A stretch of DNA of 64,000 nt from Paenibacillus tianmuensis (GCF_900100345.1 NZ_FMTT01000020.1:1-64000), one strand, 5' to 3'. Positions 49,866 to 59,776 are shown, numbered from the stretch's first letter. Notes: generated from the letters alone by a model not told the origin. Made by a program: numbers and translations.

Positions 49866-51896
49866 ATGAGTTCGAATCGAAAAAGCATGATGTCCGGACC
49901 GATCGTCCGGAATGCGATAAAAGAAAGCTTCGTGAAGCTGAATCCGGTCACGATGATGAAAAATCCGGTGATGTTTGTGGTCGAGGTAGGCACGCTCGTC
50001 GTACTGCTAATGACGCTGCTGCCGGGGTATTTCGGAACGGAGGAGAGCGTTGGCTTCAACTTCACCGTATTTGTTATCCTGCTGTTCACGGTGCTGTTCG
50101 CGAATTTCGCGGAGGCGCTCGCCGAAGGGCGCGGGAAGGCGCAGGCCGACTCGCTGAAGAAATCGAAGAAGGAAATCACCGCGAATAAAGTGACGGGAGC
50201 CGGCGTGAAGCAGGTTCCCTCCACCGAGCTGCGGAAGGGCGATATCGTCATCGTATCCCAAGGCGAAATGATTCCCGGCGACGGCGAAGTGATCGAAGGG
50301 CTGGCGTCCGTGGACGAATCGGCGATCACCGGGGAATCGGCTCCGGTCATTAAAGAAGCCGGAGGCGACTTCAGCTCGGTGACCGGGGGGACCCGGGTGG
50401 TGAGCGACAAGATCCGGGTACGCATTACGAGCGATCCCGGCGAATCGTTCATCGACCGGATGATTTCTTTGGTCGAAGGCGCGAAGCGGCAGAAGACGCC
50501 GAACGAAATTGCGCTGAACACGCTGCTCACCAGCTTGACGCTCATTTTTATGATCGTCGTCGTCACGCTCGCTCCGATTGCCCGCTACCTGGGGATCGAG
50601 CTGCAAATTCCGATGCTGATCGCGCTGCTGGTTTGCTTGATTCCGACGACGATCGGCGGTTTGCTGTCGGCGATCGGAATCGCCGGGATGGACCGGGTGA
50701 CCCAGTTCAACGTATTGGCGATGTCGGGGAAAGCCGTCGAAGCGTCCGGCGACATCAACACGATGATTCTCGACAAAACGGGCACGATTACGTTCGGGAA
50801 CCGGATGGCGAGCGAGTTCGTACCGGTCGGCTCGGCGGATTCCGATACGGTGGCGAAGTGGTCTGCGATCAGCTCGGTCAAAGATGAGACGCCGGAAGGC
50901 CGCTCCGTGCTGGAGCTGATGAAAAAGCAGAACTTTTTGTTCGACCAAGCCCTCGCCGAGGGCGGCGAATTTATCGAATTCAAAGCCGAGACCCGGATGA
51001 GCGGCATCGACCTGACGGACGGCCGCCAAGTGCGCAAAGGCGCCGTGGATGCGGTAAAGAAGTGGGTGCAGGCGCAGGGCGGCGTCATCCCGGCCGATTT
51101 GGAAGTCAAGGGCAATGCGATTGCCTCGGAAGGCGGCACGCCGCTGGCGGTGGCCGTAGACCGCGAAATATTCGGCTTGATTTATTTGAAGGATACCGTC
51201 AAGCCCGGCATGCGGGAGCGATTCGAGCAGCTGCGCAAGATGGGCATCAAGACGATCATGTGTACGGGCGACAATCCGCTGACAGCCGCAACGATTGCCC
51301 GGGAGGCCGGGGTGGACGATTTTATCGCGGAGAGCAAGCCGGAGGACAAAATCGCCGTGATCCGGCGCGAGCAGGCCGAAGGCAAGCTGGTGGCGATGAC
51401 CGGCGACGGCACGAACGACGCGCCGGCGCTGGCGCAGGCCGACGTGGGTCTCGCGATGAACAGCGGGACGGTGGCGGCGAAGGAGGCAGCCAACATGGTC
51501 GATCTCGATTCCGACCCGTCCAAAATTATCGAAGTCGTAGCCATCGGCAAGCAGCTTCTGATGACCCGCGGCGCGCTGACAACGTTCAGTATCGCCAATG
51601 ACGTAGCGAAATATTTTGCGATCATCCCGGCGATGTTCACGCTGGCGATTCCGGAGATGGAAGCTCTGAACATCATGAAGCTTGGTTCGCCGATGTCGGC
51701 GATTCTTTCGGCGCTGATTTTCAACGCGATTATCATCCCGCTGCTGATTCCGCTGGCGATGAAAGGCGTAACCTACAAGCCGATGAGCTCGACGCAGCTG
51801 CTGCGACGCAATCTATTCCTGTACGGGCTGGGCGGGGTATTGGTGCCGTTCGTCGGCATCAAGCTGATCGATCTGGCGGTTCACCTGTGGATTTGA
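49866..51896 (+). CDS. kdpB: K+-transporting P-type ATPase subunit B
   Basis: 676 aa, ATG 49866 after AAGAGGGGAG. P-type ATPase motifs: TGESAPV (dephosphorylation), [11 protein letters not shown] (phosphorylated Asp), [16 protein letters not shown] (hinge). Uses ATP to drive K+ uptake against the gradient. 34 bases after kdpA. Confidence 0.96.
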   Translation: MSSNRKSMMSGPIVRNAIKESFVKLNPVTMMKNPVMFVVEVGTLVVLLMTLLPGYFGTEESVGFNFTVFVILLFTVLFANFAEALAEGRGKAQADSLKKSKKEITANKVTGAGVKQVPSTELRKGDIVIVSQGEMIPGDGEVIEGLASVDESAITGESAPVIKEAGGDFSSVTGGTRVVSDKIRVRITSDPGESFIDRMISLVEGAKRQKTPNEIALNTLLTSLTLIFMIVVVTLAPIARYLGIELQIPMLIALLVCLIPTTIGGLLSAIGIAGMDRVTQFNVLAMSGKAVEASGDINTMILDKTGTITFGNRMASEFVPVGSADSDTVAKWSAISSVKDETPEGRSVLELMKKQNFLFDQALAEGGEFIEFKAETRMSGIDLTDGRQVRKGAVDAVKKWVQAQGGVIPADLEVKGNAIASEGGTPLAVAVDREIFGLIYLKDTVKPGMRERFEQLRKMGIKTIMCTGDNPLTAATIAREAGVDDFIAESKPEDKIAVIRREQAEGKLVAMTGDGTNDAPALAQADVGLAMNSGTVAAKEAANMVDLDSDPSKIIEVVAIGKQLLMTRGALTTFSIANDVAKYFAIIPAMFTLAIPEMEALNIMKLGSPMSAILSALIFNAIIIPLLIPLAMKGVTYKPMSSTQLLRRNLFLYGLGGVLVPFVGIKLIDLAVHLWI

Positions 51897-51987
51897 CGGG
51901 CGAAGACTTGCGTCCATTTTTTCACGAAACAAGATTTGTAGAGAAAACAAGTTGGAGATATGATATATAGAAAGGGAATGATTCCTT

Positions 51988-52602
51988 ATGGTAAGCCGCA
52001 CCAATCATGAAGGGGCTGAGACGGCCCGCTTCTCGCTCAGTATTGCCGTACGCGCTTCGATCGTGTTTATCGTCGTTTGCGGTCTTATTTATCCGCTCGT
52101 CTCGACCGGAATCGCGCAGGTGATTTTTCCGGCTCAGGCGAAGGGCAGCCTGATTCAAGACCGCAGCGGCGTTGTAGTCGGCTCCGAGCTGATCGGGCAG
52201 AAATTCAGCGATCCAAAATATTTCCAGGGACGCGTATCGAGTATTGAATATAAAGCCGATGCCTCGGGCTCGACTAACTATGCGCCGTCGAACCCCGAGC
52301 TGCTGAAGCGGACGCAGCAATCGATTGAGTCCTGGAAGACGGCCAATCCGGGCGTGCCGGTCAGCGAAGTTCCGATCGACCTGCTGACCAACTCCGGCTC
52401 GGGTCTTGATCCGCATATTTCCCCGAAGGCAGCCCAAGCGCAAGTGCCGCGGATCAGCAAGCTGACGGGAATTGCCGAAGCGGACCTCGGACAGCTGGTG
52501 GAGCGCCAGACGGAAGGGCGGGATCTCGGTGTATTCGGCGAACCTCGCGTGAACGTGCTGAAGCTGAACCTGGCGCTTACCGAAATGATGACGAAAAAGT
52601 AG
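51988..52602 (+). CDS. kdpC: K+-transporting ATPase subunit C
   Basis: 204 aa from ATG 51988 (AAAGGGAATGATTCC upstream). One membrane helix (about 21-43), then the KdpC domain: [55 protein letters not shown]. Helps assemble KdpA with KdpB. The gap of 91 bases from kdpB is the longest in the operon. Confidence 0.94.
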   Translation: MVSRTNHEGAETARFSLSIAVRASIVFIVVCGLIYPLVSTGIAQVIFPAQAKGSLIQDRSGVVVGSELIGQKFSDPKYFQGRVSSIEYKADASGSTNYAPSNPELLKRTQQSIESWKTANPGVPVSEVPIDLLTNSGSGLDPHISPKAAQAQVPRISKLTGIAEADLGQLVERQTEGRDLGVFGEPRVNVLKLNLALTEMMTKK

Positions 52603-52623
52603 TGTAAAAGGAGCTGTTGTGTT

Positions 52624-53871
52624 TTGTCCGGAAAAGCCAAACATACCGCCGCCGTGTCGCTCGGCGTCATGGCCGCGGGATTCGCGGCGACGATACCGTG
52701 GGCGGATCATACGTGGGTTCGCCTGCTGCAAAGCGGATTCGAAGCGGGACTTGTAGGGGGACTGGCCGATTGGTTTGCCGTGACCGCCTTGTTCCGCCAT
52801 CCGCTGGGCATTCCGATCCCGCATACCGCGCTGCTGCCGAATAACCGGCGGCGCGTAACGGAAGCGCTCATTACAACCGTCGAGCAGGAACTGATCAGCA
52901 AAGAAAGCATCCGCAGCAAACTCGCCGGGCTGAAGATCGTTTCGCGCGGACTAGAAGCGGCCGAACGGGTTTTGGAATCCGACAAGACGCAGCAGAGTAT
53001 CGCCGTATTGTGCGAGCGGCTGCTGGACTATATCCCATGGGATCGTATACCCGCGCTGCTGGAGAAGGAAATCCGGCAGCGCATTGACGCGTTGGAGGCC
53101 GCACCGGCTCTCCGCAAAGCGCTGGATCAAGTGTACCAGCATCAGGGGGACGAGAAAGCGCTCGATTTTCTGTTGGATTTGGCTGAGCAGCTTGTACTGA
53201 CGAGAGAAACGCAGCACCGACTTGGCGCGATGGCTGTCCAGGCGATGCATGGGCTTCAGACGAACGGATTTATGCAGCTTGCGGTTAACGCGTTTCTTGG
53301 TTTTTATAACGAAGAAAAGCTTGGGGCGATGATCCAGCAGTTTGTGTGGAACGCCATCCGCGAGATGAAGCGGCAGGGGAACAAAAACCGGCGGGCGCTG
53401 CTGGCAGAGCTGCGTGTCCGGCTGGAGCGTTGGCTGGCCGATCCGGAGACGGAGGATACGTTAAACGCTTGGAAGATCCGGCTGCTGGACAACTTGGATC
53501 TCACTGCCCGGACGGAGCGATGGGTAGAGCAGTTGAAGGAGCGGCTTGTGGAAACGGTGCGAGAGCCGGATTTTGCCGAGCGCTATGCGATTCCTTTTCT
53601 GAAGGAGCTGCTGCATCGGATTCGGGAAGACGAGCAGGGCATGGAGAAGCTGGAGCAGTGGGTTCATGAGCAGCTTGGCCGCTGGGTGGAGGCGAACCAT
53701 TCTAAAATCGGCGCTTTGATCCGGGAGAATGTGGACCAGTTCGACAATGAGACACTGATTGCATTAATGGAAGATAAAATCGGAAGCGACTTGCAGTGGA
53801 TTCGGGTCAACGGCGCGCTATGCGGTTTTTTGATCGGACTGGTGCTGGGAGCGGTCAAACTGTTCGTCTGA
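52624..53871 (+). CDS. DUF445-family membrane protein (YheB-like)
   Basis: 415 aa from TTG 52624, AAAAGGAGCTG upstream. DUF445 signature GFEAGLVGGLADWFAVTALF and HPLGIPIPHTALLPNNRRRV near the start, a long helical, coiled-coil-like middle (100-390), and a hydrophobic C-terminal helix (GALCGFLIGLVLGAVKLFV). Members may sit at contact sites of membrane and envelope; no transport role is known. It lies between kdpC and the KdpD-like gene with short gaps, so it is co-transcribed with the K+ pump. Confidence 0.85.
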   Translation: MSGKAKHTAAVSLGVMAAGFAATIPWADHTWVRLLQSGFEAGLVGGLADWFAVTALFRHPLGIPIPHTALLPNNRRRVTEALITTVEQELISKESIRSKLAGLKIVSRGLEAAERVLESDKTQQSIAVLCERLLDYIPWDRIPALLEKEIRQRIDALEAAPALRKALDQVYQHQGDEKALDFLLDLAEQLVLTRETQHRLGAMAVQAMHGLQTNGFMQLAVNAFLGFYNEEKLGAMIQQFVWNAIREMKRQGNKNRRALLAELRVRLERWLADPETEDTLNAWKIRLLDNLDLTARTERWVEQLKERLVETVREPDFAERYAIPFLKELLHRIREDEQGMEKLEQWVHEQLGRWVEANHSKIGALIRENVDQFDNETLIALMEDKIGSDLQWIRVNGALCGFLIGLVLGAVKLFV

Positions 53872-53898
53872 CGCCGGGAGAAGAGAGGCGATGTCAGG

Positions 53899-56232
53899 AT
53901 GGGGACGGAAACGTTCAAGCGAAAAACGCCGGAGGAAATTTTGAAGTCCATCTCCAAGCTTCATCAAGGGCGGCTGAAAGTGTATATCGGGGCGGTGAGC
54001 GGGTCGGGAAAGACGTATCACATGCTCCGGGAAGGACAGCTGCTGAAGGAACAGGGGATCGACGTCGTCATCTGCGCTGTTTCCACGATGCAGCGGCCGG
54101 AAACGGTCCGGCAGATCGGCGATTTGGAGCGGGTGTCCAGCATCCATTGGCAGAAAGACGGTATAGAAAAGAAGGACTTGAATCTGGAAGCGCTCATCGA
54201 GCACAATCCCGAGGTTGTGCTGGTGGACGGCTTGGCGCACCGTAATCGCGAAGGGGCTCTTTTTCCGACACGGCTTGAGGATATCCGGTATTTACTCAGC
54301 AAGGGCATCAGTGTCATTACGACGGTCAACGTGTACGAACTGGAGGGCGCAACGGAGCTGGCTCAGAAGCTGACCGGCATCGAGGTGCGTGAAACGGTAT
54401 CGTCCGATACGCTGGACCTGGCGGATGAAGTCGTGCTGATCGATGCGACGCCGGAGATGATTTTGAGCCGCGTCGAGGAAGGCAGTGTGAAAGCGCAGAA
54501 AGGCGCGGGCATATTCAAGCGGGGCAATCTCGCAGTGCTCCGGGAGCTCGCGCTGCGGCTCGTGGCGGTAGGCGTCAACGATTCGCTGGAGAAGCACCGC
54601 GAAGAGCTCGGGCTGATCGGACCGTCAGGCGCGGCTGAACGCATTCTCGTATCCGCTCAATATCACTGGAACGGTTCGATTTATGTGCGGCGGGGCCAAC
54701 AAATCGCCAAGCGGCTGAACGGCGACCTGCTTGTGGTTGCTTTTGTCCATCCAAAAAAGGAGTTGTCTAAGGAAGAGGCGGCGTTTAAGCGGTCGATGGT
54801 CAAGCTGGCGGAGAAGGTTGACGGAGTGTTCGAACAGCTGCCATTTAACTCGCGGCGTTCTTTGCCCGACGTGCTGGTGAACTATGCGCTGGCGCATCGT
54901 GTAACGCGTATCGTCCTCGGGCACTCCAAGCAGACGTTATGGCAGGAGCTGTGGCAAGGGTCGATCGTGCACGACATGCTCAAGCGGACGTGTAACATCG
55001 ATATTTTTATCGTGGCGGATCGAGCGGCGCATGAGGGCGAGCGTATTTTGCCGACCAAACAGACCAAGCGGAAGAAAGCGTCCGATCTGTACCGGCGGCT
55101 CAGCACGGATGAGGTCGAACGGGAGATCGAGCAGCTACGTAAAGGCCGGTTCAAGGTGTATATCGGCGCGGCTCCAGGTGTCGGCAAGACGTATACGATG
55201 CTGCAGGAAGGCAACGATCTGCTGAAAAAGGGGATCGGCGTGCAGATCGGGCTGCTGGAAACGCATGGCCGTAAGGAGACGCAGGCGCAAATCGGCGAGC
55301 TTCAAATGATCCCGCGGCAGGTGATCGATTACCGCGGCACGAAGCTGGAGGAAATGGATACGGACGAGATTATCCGGCGCAAGCCCGAAGTCGTGCTGGT
55401 CGACGAGCTGGCGCATACGAATGTGCCGGGCAGCAAAAACAAGAAGCGCTACGAAGACGTGCTGGAGCTGTTGTCAGCAGGCATTTCGGTCATCTCGACG
55501 GTGAACGTGCAGCATCTGGAAAGCTTGAACGACGCGGTGGAGAAGCTCACCGGAGTTCGTGTCCGGGAGACGGTACCGGACCATATTTTACGCTTGGCCG
55601 ACGAAGTTCAACTGATCGACGTCGCGCCGCAGACGCTTCGGCAGCGCATGAGAGAGGGGCGTATTTACGCGCTCGACAAAGTGGATCAAGCGCTCGGTCA
55701 TTTTTTTCGTACGATGAATTTGATTGGGCTGCGGGAGCTGGCTCTCCGTGAAATCGCCGATGACGTGGACGAACGGTTGGAATCGTACGAGCGCAAAAGC
55801 TCGCTTCGCGGTCCGTGGCGCCGGCAGGAATCGATCTTTGTGTGCGTGGACGTTACTCCGGACGCCGAGCGATTGATCCGGCGCGGTTTTCGCATCGCTC
55901 ATCGGCTGAAAGCCGTATGGCATGTTGCCTACGTCCAGCTCGGCAGCGGGGCGCAGAGCAGCGAGCTGGACGCCAGATCGGAGCAGCTCCGCAAGCTGAC
56001 GGAGCGGCTTGGCGGCGTCTTTCAAGTGCACCGGGCGGAAAATCGGCTGCGTCTGCCGGAAGTGTTGGCTGCCAAGGCGGATGCTTGTCAGGCGACACAG
56101 CTCATTATAGGCCAATCCAGCAAGTCTTCCTTGAAGGAAATGATACAGGGCTCGGTCGTGAAGAAGCTGCTGCGCCGCTCCCGGCATATGGATGTGCTCG
56201 TCGTAGCGGATGCCGAGACGAAACCGGGCTGA
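53899..56232 (+). CDS. Tandem KdpD sensor protein lacking a histidine kinase
   Basis: 777 aa, ATG 53899 (GAGAGGCGATGTCAGG upstream). Two complete KdpD N-terminal modules in line: module 1 (about 20-375) with P-loop GAVSGSGKT (31-39), VVLVDGLAHRN, then a USP-like domain; module 2 (about 405-777) with P-loop GAAPGVGKT (423-431), VVLVDELAHTNVPGS, VNVQHLESLNDAV and a second USP domain (IFVCVDVTPDAERLIRRGFR). No DUF4118 membrane part, HisKA or HATPase follows. Module 2 is canonical, module 1 diverged. USP domains of KdpD are known c-di-AMP sites in Staphylococcus aureus. Confidence 0.9.
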   Translation: MGTETFKRKTPEEILKSISKLHQGRLKVYIGAVSGSGKTYHMLREGQLLKEQGIDVVICAVSTMQRPETVRQIGDLERVSSIHWQKDGIEKKDLNLEALIEHNPEVVLVDGLAHRNREGALFPTRLEDIRYLLSKGISVITTVNVYELEGATELAQKLTGIEVRETVSSDTLDLADEVVLIDATPEMILSRVEEGSVKAQKGAGIFKRGNLAVLRELALRLVAVGVNDSLEKHREELGLIGPSGAAERILVSAQYHWNGSIYVRRGQQIAKRLNGDLLVVAFVHPKKELSKEEAAFKRSMVKLAEKVDGVFEQLPFNSRRSLPDVLVNYALAHRVTRIVLGHSKQTLWQELWQGSIVHDMLKRTCNIDIFIVADRAAHEGERILPTKQTKRKKASDLYRRLSTDEVEREIEQLRKGRFKVYIGAAPGVGKTYTMLQEGNDLLKKGIGVQIGLLETHGRKETQAQIGELQMIPRQVIDYRGTKLEEMDTDEIIRRKPEVVLVDELAHTNVPGSKNKKRYEDVLELLSAGISVISTVNVQHLESLNDAVEKLTGVRVRETVPDHILRLADEVQLIDVAPQTLRQRMREGRIYALDKVDQALGHFFRTMNLIGLRELALREIADDVDERLESYERKSSLRGPWRRQESIFVCVDVTPDAERLIRRGFRIAHRLKAVWHVAYVQLGSGAQSSELDARSEQLRKLTERLGGVFQVHRAENRLRLPEVLAAKADACQATQLIIGQSSKSSLKEMIQGSVVKKLLRRSRHMDVLVVADAETKPG

Positions 56233-56258
56233 CGCATGAGAAAGGATCGTATAACAGG

Positions 56259-57287
56259 ATGAAAATTCAAGAGCTGGCCCGGCGGCTGAACGTCTCGACC
56301 CGGGCGATCCGATTTTATGAGGAAAAGGGCCTCCTGTCGCCCGCCAAGCATCCGGACAACGGCTACCGCCGGTTTACGGAGGAAGACGCTTGGCGGCTGC
56401 AGACGATTCTTGCGCTGCGGGAGGCCGGTATTGCCGTAGACGATATTCGGACCGTGCTGGAGCGGACAGACCGGGCCGAAACGGACGAGGTCCGGCGCTA
56501 TTTGGAACTGCAGCGCTCGGCTCTTTATGGGCAGTGGCTGGAGCTTCGGGAGACGCTTGCCCTGCTGGACGGCATGATCGAGCGAACGGAAGACGAGCCC
56601 GAATCGCTTCGGCATCGTTGGCATGCGCTGGCGGAACGGGCTAAGGCAAGCAAAGCGATTCGCGATTCATGGGCCGATCTTTGGAACTTTGATGCGCTGT
56701 CGGAGCAATGGGAGCTTAGCGGCAGTGCCGGCCTGGCGCCGCATGTGCCGGCCGAGCCCGCTTACTCGCGCATCTTGGCTCAGGCCGCAGAGCGGGTTGC
56801 TCCACAGCCCGGGGAATGGGGACTCGACATTGGAACAGGCACCGGCGGTTTTGCCTCCCGCTTGCTTGAAAGCGGCGTGCGCATGGTCGGGATTGACCAA
56901 TCGGCTGAAATGCTGCGCCGCTGCCGCATGCAATTGCCGTCTCTGGAAACGAGAATGGGCAATTTGCTGTCCGTTCCATCATTTGACGGACAATTCGATT
57001 TCGTCGTGACCAGCTTTGCGTTCCATCATTTGACGGAAGCGCAGCAGCCGCTCGCGTTGGCGGAGATGGCCCGGGTATTGAAAGAGAAGGGGCGCATCGC
57101 CATCGTGGATTGGATGGATGCCCCGGATGACCTGTATGCGGCAAGCGGAACGGCTCCCGGCGAAGAGCATTATGCCGAATCGCAGCGGTTGATCGCTTGG
57201 TTTCAGGCCCATGGATTTTGTGCGGAAGCCGTGAGTTTAGATCAAGCCTCCGTCTGCTTAGTGCTCGCGGTCCGCGCTCCGTTGTAA
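56259..57287 (+). CDS. MerR-type regulator fused to a SAM methyltransferase
   Basis: 342 aa from ATG 56259, AAAGGATCG upstream. MerR winged helix (1-75: QELARRLNVSTRAIRFYEEK, YRRFTEEDAWRLQTI) and dimer helix (80-130), then a class I methyltransferase (about 165-340) with motif I LDIGTGTGGFASRLL, GIDQSAEML, FDFVVTSFAFHHL and VLKEKGRIAIVDW. A small-molecule ligand could be both sensed and methylated. It follows the KdpD-like gene after 26 bases, perhaps by read-through. Confidence 0.85.
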   Translation: MKIQELARRLNVSTRAIRFYEEKGLLSPAKHPDNGYRRFTEEDAWRLQTILALREAGIAVDDIRTVLERTDRAETDEVRRYLELQRSALYGQWLELRETLALLDGMIERTEDEPESLRHRWHALAERAKASKAIRDSWADLWNFDALSEQWELSGSAGLAPHVPAEPAYSRILAQAAERVAPQPGEWGLDIGTGTGGFASRLLESGVRMVGIDQSAEMLRRCRMQLPSLETRMGNLLSVPSFDGQFDFVVTSFAFHHLTEAQQPLALAEMARVLKEKGRIAIVDWMDAPDDLYAASGTAPGEEHYAESQRLIAWFQAHGFCAEAVSLDQASVCLVLAVRAPL

Positions 57288-57401
57288 ACCTTCTATGTGT
57301 AAGTCAATCCCTCCAATTGTTCCACATAATAACACACATTCCTCCCGAGCCGGTTGAGTCATACTAGCTTAGAAAGCGGTAAACCTGTGATGGCCGGAGG
57401 G

Positions 57402-58304
57402 ATGATGTTGACGAGCCTAAAAAATCGAAAGGCTTCTTCTAACCTTTGTTGTTTGATATGGTTTAGTTTGTGCGTTTTGGCCGGTTGCAGTCCTGAGAAG
57501 GCAGAACTCCATCCAAGCGCCGGGCAAAGGCATATTGCCGGTGAGGCCTCCTACCGTGAGGAGGAGCAGGTGCTATCCGGCTTCCAGATGATTGCCGAGT
57601 ATGCGGCAAAGCCCTATGCTACCGTCGGGACGGTCCCGCCATCTCCCGAACGGATGAGCAGGAAGAAAAAGGCTTTCCTCTCTTTCGACGACGGACCCTC
57701 CCGCCAAACCAAACCTATCTTACGCATTTTAAGGGAAAAAGGCATTAAGGCAACTTTTTTCGTTACAGGAAAATCTTCTCCGGAGCTTCAGTCGTACTAT
57801 AAGCTCATCGTGAATGAAGGACACAGTCTGGGAAATCATACATATTCGCACGATTATGGCTACATCTATTCCTCCGTCGGGGCATATCGAACGGATACGG
57901 AAAAATTAAACGATTTATTGGCTCGAACCGCAGGAGTCAGACCGGATATTTTTCGTTTTCCGGGAGGTTCTGACAATCATTTGAGCCGCAAAGCAGGCGG
58001 ACGTCACATCATGGCGAAAATTGCCCGGGAAATGACTAATATTGGATATCAATACTTCGATTGGAACGTAAGTTCGACAGATGCCGCCGCAGTTACACTG
58101 CCTAAACAGGATATATTGGCATCCGTACAGTCGAATAGCCGCGGGAAAAATCAAATCATCGTGCTGATGCATGATGCCGATTTTAAGACGACCACGGTGG
58201 AGGCGCTCCCGGATGCGATCGATTGGTTGAAAAAGCAAGGATACCAGTTCGAGACATTATCGAAGTCCTCTTTTGTTTTTCGATTTTTGCATCCGCCCGG
58301 CTGA
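57402..58304 (+). CDS. Polysaccharide deacetylase lipoprotein
   Basis: About 300 aa. GGAGG at 57396-57400 points to a start at ATG 57402/57405 or TTG 57408; ATG 57402 is taken. Lipobox WFSLCVLAGCS, then NodB-type domain (about 85-290) with motif 1 AFLSFDDGPSRQT, motif 2 GNHTYSHDYG (metal His), motif 3 IFRFPGGSDN, and VLMHDADFKTTT near the end. Removes acetyl groups from peptidoglycan or other amino sugars at the outer face of the membrane. It has no close partners. Confidence 0.88.
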   Translation: MMLTSLKNRKASSNLCCLIWFSLCVLAGCSPEKAELHPSAGQRHIAGEASYREEEQVLSGFQMIAEYAAKPYATVGTVPPSPERMSRKKKAFLSFDDGPSRQTKPILRILREKGIKATFFVTGKSSPELQSYYKLIVNEGHSLGNHTYSHDYGYIYSSVGAYRTDTEKLNDLLARTAGVRPDIFRFPGGSDNHLSRKAGGRHIMAKIAREMTNIGYQYFDWNVSSTDAAAVTLPKQDILASVQSNSRGKNQIIVLMHDADFKTTTVEALPDAIDWLKKQGYQFETLSKSSFVFRFLHPPG

Positions 58305-58362
58305 TTATTTTGGCAAAGCCTTCGCATACTAACATCATTATGAAGGGAGATGAATCTGAACG

Positions 58363-58500
58363 ATGGCACAACAGCAATCGGGATCTGGAGATTCCAAGGA
58401 ACAAAAGCGGCAGGCAAACGCGAATCAGGCCGGAGCCAATAGTGATGCAGCCGAAATACGGGATAAAAAACTAAACGGCCCGAACCGTCCGTCAACCTGA
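58363..58500 (+). CDS. 45-aa polar small protein, sporulation-type
   Basis: ATG 58363 with AAGGGAG 14 bases upstream. Hydrophilic, Gln/Asn/Ala/Lys-rich (MAQQQSGSGDSKEQKRQANA, ending GPNRPST) and without Cys or Trp, the composition of small spore proteins. It lies 25 bases before the DUF3905 gene. No family assigned. Confidence 0.5.
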   Translation: MAQQQSGSGDSKEQKRQANANQAGANSDAAEIRDKKLNGPNRPST

Positions 58501-58525
58501 GCCAGGCTGAAGAGAGGAACAGTTC

Positions 58526-58954
58526 ATGAGCGATAAGGAAAATCGGGATAAAAACGCATCGTATGAGCAGGTCGATACCGGCATTTCGTATAACGCCAAG
58601 AACGATCCGGAGCTTGATCCTTTTGAAATTAATTTTCGTCAGGAATTTCATCAAAACCGGGGTCCGCGCGAAGCGTTCGTGAACGAATACGGCGTGCTGA
58701 TCGGAGACCATATCTATCAATCGGAGCAATCCCCGCTTGAACAATGGAACAATGAAACCGATCCGGCCGTGATGTCCGGAGACCAGTGGGTGCATCCGTA
58801 CAAAGATGTAGGCTTTCAAACGACGGAAAACCGCGAGTTCTTCGAGCAGGGGATCGTGCCGCAGGGCTACCCGTTTATGCACTCGGACAAAGATGTGGCC
58901 TACAAATCGTATCCGAGCGGCGAGCCTGACGAGAAGGATGCCGACAAAAAATAA
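58526..58954 (+). CDS. DUF3905 protein
   Basis: 142 aa, ATG 58526 with GAAGAGAGGAAC upstream. Acidic and aromatic-rich with YEQVDTGISYNAKNDPELDP, QWNNETDPAVMSGDQWVHPY and FFEQGIVPQGYPFMHSDKDV, matching the DUF3905 pattern restricted to spore-formers. No function is established. Confidence 0.75.
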   Translation: MSDKENRDKNASYEQVDTGISYNAKNDPELDPFEINFRQEFHQNRGPREAFVNEYGVLIGDHIYQSEQSPLEQWNNETDPAVMSGDQWVHPYKDVGFQTTENREFFEQGIVPQGYPFMHSDKDVAYKSYPSGEPDEKDADKK

Positions 58955-59018
58955 CGGCGGGAAGTATGCTCCGATTGCGAGTTCAAACTATACCTAAGCA
59001 TACCAAAGCAGGAATGCC

Positions 59019-59046
59019 TTGCTTTTGCCCCGTACCGTTGTATAAT
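59019..59046 (+). promoter_or_regulatory. Promoter of the bacilliredoxin gene
   Basis: TTGCTT (59019-59024), 16-bp spacer, TATAAT (59041-59046), 55 bases before the start codon. Confidence 0.65.
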
Positions 59047-59101
59047 GGACATAGAAAACTTTATATACCTTTATGTTCGTTCAAAGGAGTGAAAGCTTAA
59101 T

Positions 59102-59536
59102 ATGTCCATGTCATTTGAAGCATACATGAGAGATATGGTGCAGCCGATGAGAGAAGAGCTGACGCGTATCGGGGTTACCGAGCTTCGCACGCCAGAGGAA
59201 GTATCCGAGGCCCTCGACAATATGAAAGGGACCGCTCTGATCGTGGTCAATTCCGTGTGCGGCTGTGCTGCCGGCCAATGCCGTCCGGGCGTGGCCAAAG
59301 CGCTGCAGCACGAAGTGAAGCCGGACCACCTTTACACGGTGTTTGCGGGTCAAGATAAGGAAGCAACGGCCAAGGCCCGCGAATATTTTGCGCCGTATCC
59401 GCCGTCCTCGCCATCGATCGCGCTGATGAAAGACGGCCAATTGGTGCATTTCATCCCACGCCATCAAGTAGAAGACCGTTCCGCCGAGATGATCGGCAAC
59501 GATTTGATCGGAGCCTTCGAAACGCACTGCAAATAA
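59102..59536 (+). CDS. Bacilliredoxin (BrxA/BrxB family, YphP/YqiW)
   Basis: 144 aa, ATG 59102 after AAGGAGTGAAAGC. Thioredoxin-like fold with the unusual CGC active site in VNSVCGCAAGQCRPGVA, and FAPYPPSSPSIALMKDG. These proteins remove bacillithiol from oxidised protein cysteines, so the cell presumably makes bacillithiol. Confidence 0.93.
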   Translation: MSMSFEAYMRDMVQPMREELTRIGVTELRTPEEVSEALDNMKGTALIVVNSVCGCAAGQCRPGVAKALQHEVKPDHLYTVFAGQDKEATAKAREYFAPYPPSSPSIALMKDGQLVHFIPRHQVEDRSAEMIGNDLIGAFETHCK

Positions 59537-59555
59537 GAGCCTGAACTCGCATAAC

Positions 59556-59596
59556 AACTCCTGTCGGCGCTTGAAGCGTCGGACGGGAGTTTTTTC
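59556..59596 (+). terminator. Terminator after bacilliredoxin gene
   Basis: AACTCCTGTC (59556-59565) pairs with GGACGGGAGTT (59581-59591), followed by TTTTT. Confidence 0.85.
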
Positions 59597-59658
59597 ATTT
59601 TAGGAAACAGCAACAAGAGGAGAAGGTTCGCATAATTTTTCCTCCTTCGACCGGATCG

Positions 59659-59667
59659 TGCTATAAT
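59659..59667 (+). promoter_or_regulatory. Extended -10 promoter of nadE
   Basis: TGCTATAAT (59659-59667) is an extended -10 element; no good -35 box is seen upstream. Confidence 0.5.
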
Positions 59668-59776
59668 GTAACCAAAATTGACAAGCGGAAAGACCGGACG
59701 GCCAGAAGTTTACACCGAAGCAGCCGGCCGGCTTTCCGCAAGTCGCGACTACTCGCGTGGAGAGGTGTGGAGAACG

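Noticed and set aside
53899-56232. KdpD histidine kinase
   Set aside because: No DUF4118 membrane helices, HisKA or HATPase domain; the second half is a repeat of the sensor module instead.
55815-56258. A 148-codon N-terminal extension of the MerR-methyltransferase gene
   Set aside because: The extension overlaps the end of the KdpD-like gene in another frame, and a MerR domain begins at the ATG with a ribosome site (56259).
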